A stretch of DNA of 64,000 nt from Marinisporobacter balticus. GTDB taxonomy: Bacteria; Bacillota; Clostridia; Peptostreptococcales; Thermotaleaceae. The position numbers were made by a program, and so were the translations under genes. The notes below the pieces were generated by a model. It was not told the origin of the DNA, ran no database searches, and saw only the letters and a program-made list of their open reading frames with translations. The DNA lies in assembly GCF_004345705.1 (NCBI RefSeq), contig NZ_SLWV01000001.1, forward strand, positions 186,001-250,000, written 5' to 3'. Below are positions 59,879 to 64,000 of this stretch, piece after piece (position 1 is the stretch's first letter; the number at the start of each line of letters is the position of its first letter).

Positions 59879-60558
59879 CTTAGCACCTCCTCTAATTTTT
59901 CGGCTTTCTTTTTGCATTCTTTTAACTTTTTCTTTGCATTTTCTGTTTCTTGATCAGATAGATTATTAATAATTTCATTTTGCTTTTTTATATGTTTTTT
60001 TATAAAAGATTCTAACAAGAGATCTTTATTTTCTATCAATTTCTGTCCAATTTCAAAGTAAATTTCATCATCAATATTTTGCATGCCATGCTCTACAACC
60101 ATTATTTCATAGATCCTATGCTCTTCACGAACTAACTTTTCATCCACAATTTTAAAGTCATTTTGAATGAGCCATCGTCTCAATTCATCTTGTGCTACCA
60201 TAGGCTGTAAAATAAATCGGTTAACAGATTTTGTTACATCCATATGACGCATTAATATATCCCGAATGAGTAACCCTCCCATTCCAGCTATAATGACTGT
60301 ATCTACTTCATTAGACTTTATAGGGGCAAGACCATTTCCTAATCTTGTTTCAATATAATCTCCCATTCCATATGTTTTTATAGCGGTCTGAGCACTATAT
60401 AGCGGTCCTTCATTTACATCTGTTGCAATCACTTTTTGTGCAATTTTATTTTCTATTAGGTATACGGGAATATACCCATGGTCTGTCCCAACATCTGCAA
60501 CGACAGATTTTGGGGGTACGAATTTCGCAATCGTTAATAATCTAGGTGTTAATTTCAT
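59863..60558 (-). CDS. trmK: tRNA (adenine-22-N1)-methyltransferase TrmK
   Basis: Methylates A22 of tRNA with S-adenosylmethionine. A Rossmann methyltransferase: VADVGTDHGYIPVYLI (motif I), ATDVNEGPL, and TVIIAGMGGLLI with a conserved glycine loop. A C-terminal coiled coil (about 175-231) is typical. TGAGGAG precedes the ATG. It lies between sigA and yqfO, as in many Firmicutes. Confidence 0.95.
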   Translation of the reverse strand: MKLTPRLLTIAKFVPPKSVVADVGTDHGYIPVYLIENKIAQKVIATDVNEGPLYSAQTAIKTYGMGDYIETRLGNGLAPIKSNEVDTVIIAGMGGLLIRDILMRHMDVTKSVNRFILQPMVAQDELRRWLIQNDFKIVDEKLVREEHRIYEIMVVEHGMQNIDDEIYFEIGQKLIENKDLLLESFIKKHIKKQNEIINNLSDQETENAKKKLKECKKKAEKLEEVLRWVKS

Positions 60559-60597
60559 GCTAACTCCTCACAATACAATATATTCTATAAACTTTTC

Positions 60598-61321
60598 TTA
60601 TTCTTCTTTCAAACTTGGTAATTCTTCTACATATTTTAATAAATCCTTATAGGATCCTGTAAAATCTGGTTGTGGTTTGCTATCTTCTCTATTGATTATA
60701 TGATCTTCAATCAAAAAAGTTTTCATGCCTAGTTTACTTACTACTAAATCTTCTTGCACATCATTTCCTACCATTAAACATTCTTCAGGGGTTTTTTCTA
60801 TTATAGATAATATTTCTTGAAAGTATTCAAGATTTGGTTTACAAAAATGTGCACTTTCATAATCTGTAATAAGTGAAAAATCTTTATCATTAAGTCCTGT
60901 CCATTGAATTCTATGTAAAATTACAGTTCTTGGAAATAAACTTATTGTTGCAACAATAAGTTTATAATTTTTTTGCTTTAAAATTTTCACAATGTCTATG
61001 ACAATCGCGGTAGGCTTTGTTGTAAATTTTAAATTTTCAAATTCTTCCTGATAAAAACTATTCATCAATCGTTCGAATTCTTCCATTTTCATATCGATTC
61101 GTGTAACAAAATCTTCCATAAAAATTTCCATATTTGTTCTATTTTTATCAATATTCTTTACCATCTTTTCAGTAGATGCCCAAATGGCTTTCGGTAAGTC
61201 TTTTGGATCTATTCATAGGCGCACACTTTTTGCAAAGGGCATTTAGATAATGATGTGTAAATTCTTCTAAATCCATTGGTAGTAATGTACCATCTAAATC
61301 AAACAATATTGTATTAATCAT
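60598..61321 (-). pseudogene. HAD-family hydrolase, frameshifted
   Basis: The gene begins with a good ribosome site (GGAGGTG) and the HAD motif I, MINTILFDLDGTLLP, runs to about residue 36 (KKCAPM), then leaves frame. The continuation lies in another frame from about 61215 (DPKDLPKAIWASTEKMVKN) to 60598 with motif III/IV: KPNLEYFQ and MVGNDVQEDL. A single indel near 61205-61222 would restore one protein of about 240 residues. It may be a true mutation or a sequencing error. Confidence 0.8.
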
Positions 61322-61410
61322 TGTATAACACCTCCAAGATTTAGAATAACCAAATATTAACAATATCATTTCTTTTTTTTTGTACAAAATATAATTAAGG
61401 AGGTTTTTTT

Positions 61411-61614
61411 ATGACTGAGAAAAAATCAAAAACTAATTTTAATCATATGCCCTTTCAGAAATCAGTACATTTTAAATGGGGTGGTACTACTTCTGATTGG
61501 GAAGAAGAAGCTGCTCAAATGATGGATTATTTACAAGATCAATTAGATGATCAAGAATCCCAGGAAGAAAAAGAAAAAAAAATTGAATATGGTACACAAA
61601 AACAATATTGGTAA
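61411..61614 (+). CDS. Small acidic protein of unknown function
   Basis: A 67-residue hydrophilic protein with an aromatic/basic start (NHMPFQKSVHFKWGG) and an acidic helical second half (EEEAAQMMDYLQDQLDDQES). AATTAAGGAGG precedes the ATG and a shared terminator follows. I recognise no family. It stands divergent from the HAD gene and convergent with sigA. Confidence 0.75.
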   Translation: MTEKKSKTNFNHMPFQKSVHFKWGGTTSDWEEEAAQMMDYLQDQLDDQESQEEKEKKIEYGTQKQYW

Positions 61615-61639
61615 ACATAATTATTTCCTATGCAATTAC

Positions 61640-61665
61640 AAAGATTCGCGTATGCGCGAATCTTT
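61640..61665. terminator. Bidirectional terminator between the small acidic gene and sigA
   Basis: A perfect 11-bp stem AAAGATTCGCG/CGCGAATCTTT with a TATG loop. It overlaps the sigA stop and serves both convergent units. Confidence 0.85.
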
Positions 61666-62752
61666 ATTCTAAATAATCTTTTAACTTTTTACTTCTACTA
61701 GGATGTCTTAGTTTTCTTAAAGCCTTTGCTTCAATCTGGCGAATTCTTTCTCTTGTAACATCAAATTTTTTGCCCACCTCTTCTAACGTTCTTGCTCTTC
61801 CATCATCTAATCCAAATCTTAATCTTAAAACCTTTTGCTCTCTTGGCGTTAATGTATCTAACACTTCTACTAATTGTTCTTTAAGCATTGAAAATGCTGC
61901 TGCTTCAGCAGGTGCTAGTGCATCATCATCAGGAATAAAATCACCAAGATGGCTATCTTCTTCCTCTCCAATAGGCGTCTCTAAGGATACTGGTTCTTGG
62001 GCAATTTTTAATATGTCTCGAACTTTATCTTCTGGAAGATCCATTTCTTTTGCAATCTCTTCAGGCTTTGGTTCTCTTCCTAATTCTTGAAGTAATTGTC
62101 TTGAAATTCTTATTAATTTATTAATGGTTTCCACCATATGAACAGGAATTCTTATGGTTCTTGCCTGATCTGCTATAGCTCTTGTAATTGCCTGTCTGAT
62201 CCACCAAGTTGCATAGGTACTAAATTTATAACCTTTTCTCCAATCAAATTTTTCCACAGCTTTGATAAGCCCTAGGTTTCCTTCTTGTATTAAATCTAAA
62301 AACAACATGCCTCTTCCCACATATCTTTTTGCAATACTTACAACAAGCCTTAAATTCGCTTCACATAATCTTTTCTTTGCTTCTTCATCTCCCTGCTCCA
62401 TTTTTTTAGCTAGCTCTATTTCTTCTGTAGCTGAAAGTAATGGTACTTTCCCAATCTCCTTGAGATACATTCTTACAGGGTCATCTATGTTAATCCCTTT
62501 AGGAATTGAAATATCTAACTCTACTGTTTCTTCCGCTTCCGCTTCCTTTTCAATAAAGTCTTCCTTTTCTCCTACAATATCAATTCCCATTGCAGCTAAA
62601 TTATCATATACTTCTTCAATCTGATCCTTATCTAGATCTATCTCTTCTAATGTATCCATAATCTCATTATATGTTAACATGCCTCTTTTTTTACCTTTTT
62701 CTACAAGGTTTTTAACAGACTGCACTTTTTTATTTTCACTTTTCTTACTCAT
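61664..62752 (-). CDS. sigA: Primary RNA polymerase sigma factor SigA (RpoD)
   Basis: The housekeeping sigma-70 factor. Region 1.2 (DDPVRMYLKEIGKVPLL), region 2 (RLVVSIAKRYVGRGMLFLDLIQEGNLGL, FSTYATWWIRQAITRAIADQ), region 3 and region 4 (LEEVGKKFDVTRERIRQIEAKALRKLRHP) are complete. 362 residues. AGGGAGGG precedes the ATG. dnaG lies 25 bases upstream in the classic macromolecular-synthesis order. Confidence 0.98.
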   Translation of the reverse strand: MSKKSENKKVQSVKNLVEKGKKRGMLTYNEIMDTLEEIDLDKDQIEEVYDNLAAMGIDIVGEKEDFIEKEAEAEETVELDISIPKGINIDDPVRMYLKEIGKVPLLSATEEIELAKKMEQGDEEAKKRLCEANLRLVVSIAKRYVGRGMLFLDLIQEGNLGLIKAVEKFDWRKGYKFSTYATWWIRQAITRAIADQARTIRIPVHMVETINKLIRISRQLLQELGREPKPEEIAKEMDLPEDKVRDILKIAQEPVSLETPIGEEEDSHLGDFIPDDDALAPAEAAAFSMLKEQLVEVLDTLTPREQKVLRLRFGLDDGRARTLEEVGKKFDVTRERIRQIEAKALRKLRHPSRSKKLKDYLE

Positions 62753-62777
62753 TACGCTTCCCTCCCTTCTTACAATC

Positions 62778-64000
62778 CTACAATTTTTTTAGTTCTTTCA
62801 TTAATTTTTCGTAATCTATACATAACTCTCTTATCCTCACTATCTGCTCTTTTGTTTTATTTTCTACTTTTTCAAGCTGCTTTAATTCATCTTCCATATC
62901 TACTTTCATGTTTTTAAATTTATGTTTTTGGATACTGTTGACATAATCGATTAAAGCTTTTTCCACATTTTCTTTCGGTACAATGCAATGATTAATATCA
63001 TGTAATATGGCTATTTCTTTTATATTTAATTGGTTTGATATCTTTTCCAAATCCACAGAATCATCTTTTTCATACAATTCATAAAGAATTTGTGCTATTT
63101 TTTTATAAGTTTCATCTACGAAATCCTCATAAGAAATAACTATCTTTACTTTATAGAAAATTTCTTTATTAGCTGTCATTAATTTTAATAAGCACCTTTG
63201 CGCTTCTAAATGTCCATTTTTTTCTATTGGTTTTAAAGGTTGTATCTCATATTTATTAGTATACCTATCATGTTTACTTCTATACTTATTCCCATCTAGT
63301 ATCTGTTTTTTTTCATTATTTCTTCTATCGTATTTATTATTTCCATAAATTTCTGACTTTATAGCTTCTATTGAAATTCGTGATTCTAATGCAATTTTCT
63401 TAATATATGCATCCATCTCTACTGGGCTCGTTAATCCTTTTAATATTTTTGTTATGGATTTTACAAATTTCACGCTACCTTCAGTAGTTGCTAAATCATT
63501 TTCTTTTTTTAATAACATAATTTTATAATCTATTAAAGATAGTGCATTGTCCACTTCTTCCAAGAAAGCCACTTTTCCTTTTTTCATGACAAATTCATCT
63601 GGATCTTTTCCTTGTGACAAACGCAGTACCCTTACTTTGCATCCTACTTCCCTTAAAACATCCAACCCTCGTAATGTAGCCGCTTGTCCTGCTGTATCTG
63701 TATCATATGCAATGACAACTTCCCCTGCATACCTTTTTAATAAATTCGCTTGATTTTTTGTAAGGGCTGTCCCTAAGGATGCCGTAACATTTTTTATGCC
63801 ATTTTGATAAAGTGAAATAACATCCATATATCCTTCTACCACAATGATTTGATGTTTTTGGGTCACTTCATTTTTTGCAAAATTTAGTCCAAATAAATTG
63901 TTCCCTTTATTAAAAGCTGGCGTTTCAGGAGAGTTTAAATATTTGGGCTGAAAATCACCTAATACTCTTCCCCCAAAAGCAATCACTTTTCCTGTCGTAT
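62778..64000 (-). CDS. dnaG: DNA primase DnaG, 3' part (truncated by the window edge)
   Basis: Makes RNA primers at the replication fork. The frame is open through the window end; 5' codons (TTGK) precede VIAFGGRVLGD. The TOPRIM metal site is IIVVEGYMDVISLY and AYDTDTAGQAATLRG, followed by KDPDEFVMKKG. The C-terminal part (about the last 200 residues) would bind the helicase DnaB. The N-terminal zinc finger lies outside the window. Confidence 0.96.
   Translation of the reverse strand, partial: TTGKVIAFGGRVLGDFQPKYLNSPETPAFNKGNNLFGLNFAKNEVTQKHQIIVVEGYMDVISLYQNGIKNVTASLGTALTKNQANLLKRYAGEVVIAYDTDTAGQAATLRGLDVLREVGCKVRVLRLSQGKDPDEFVMKKGKVAFLEEVDNALSLIDYKIMLLKKENDLATTEGSVKFVKSITKILKGLTSPVEMDAYIKKIALESRISIEAIKSEIYGNNKYDRRNNEKKQILDGNKYRSKHDRYTNKYEIQPLKPIEKNGHLEAQRCLLKLMTANKEIFYKVKIVISYEDFVDETYKKIAQILYELYEKDDSVDLEKISNQLNIKEIAILHDINHCIVPKENVEKALIDYVNSIQKHKFKNMKVDMEDELKQLEKVENKTKEQIVRIRELCIDYEKLMKELKKL

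Noticed and set aside
1..64000. CRISPR arrays, insertion sequences, prophage genes
   Set aside because: No regularly spaced repeats, transposase, integrase or structural phage gene was seen.

Overview
The window is AT-rich DNA of the clostridial type. The genes carry Shine-Dalgarno sites of the GGAGG kind and sit in long, mostly minus-strand operons. Endospore formation is shown by a SpoIVFA/SpoIVFB pair, a FliK-like/FlhB-like pair hints at motility, and a full rnfCDGEAB operon shows ferredoxin-linked anaerobic energy metabolism. CodY, MinE, the Rnf complex and a DRTGG/PHP regulatory cassette fit an anaerobic spore-former near the Alkaliphilus/Clostridiaceae group. The species cannot be named from the sequence alone.

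Layout. 0-13.6 kb (minus strand, read from high to low coordinates): rplS, lepB, rbgA, rnhB, a FliK-like and an FlhB-like gene, then yraN, yifB/comM, dprA, topA and codY. A small accessory island (7.0-9.3 kb) lies inside it: three micropeptide genes (two near-identical, with matching sporulation-type promoters), a winged-helix-like gene and nudC. Between topA and codY, where many Firmicutes carry trmFO-xerC-hslV-hslU, only a broken hslU tail remains. 13.8-31.8 kb: rng, two radical-SAM-linked genes, spoIVFB/A, apbE, mgsA, rodA, minE/D/C, PBP2, mreD/C/B, radC, maf and a DUF4321 gene, i.e. the cell-shape and division block. 31.8-38 kb: a Gx-transporter/NusG-II pair and rnfB-A-E-G-D-C. 38.3-41.7 kb: a five-gene signalling cassette (two GHKL ATPases, two DRTGG-like proteins, one PHP protein) headed by a SPOR-domain protein. 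42-48 kb: cell-wall enzymes, tRNA-Leu, an oligopeptide-binding lipoprotein and a nicotinate phosphoribosyltransferase-like gene. 48-54.5 kb: coaE, polA, an ECF sigma/anti-sigma pair with a self-type promoter, and a membrane hydrolase. 54.5-58 kb: a second tRNA-Leu, a deleted chemoreceptor fragment, a sialidase-like Asp-box protein divergent from a cysteine-rich protein, and RNase P RNA. 58-64 kb: zinc-ribbon protein, Nif3/YqfO, trmK, a frameshifted HAD gene, a small acidic protein, sigA and the 3' part of dnaG.

How it fits together. ApbE would attach FMN to RnfG and RnfD, whose flavinylation motifs are visible. Rnf would couple ferredoxin:NAD oxidoreduction to an ion gradient. MreBCD, RodA and PBP2 form the elongasome, placed next to MinCDE. 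SpoIVFB matches the pro-sigma-K protease, and the micropeptide genes carry sigma-K-like promoters. The ECF sigma gene has an ECF-type promoter and a membrane anti-sigma partner.

Most of the window is conserved core genome. No phage, insertion sequence or CRISPR array was seen. The less explained items are a hairpin-dense unannotated segment (22.6-23.0 kb), the orphan regulatory cassette beside rnf, an inverted repeat in the predicted rnf promoter, the twin micropeptides, and three decaying genes (hslU, a chemoreceptor, a HAD phosphatase).
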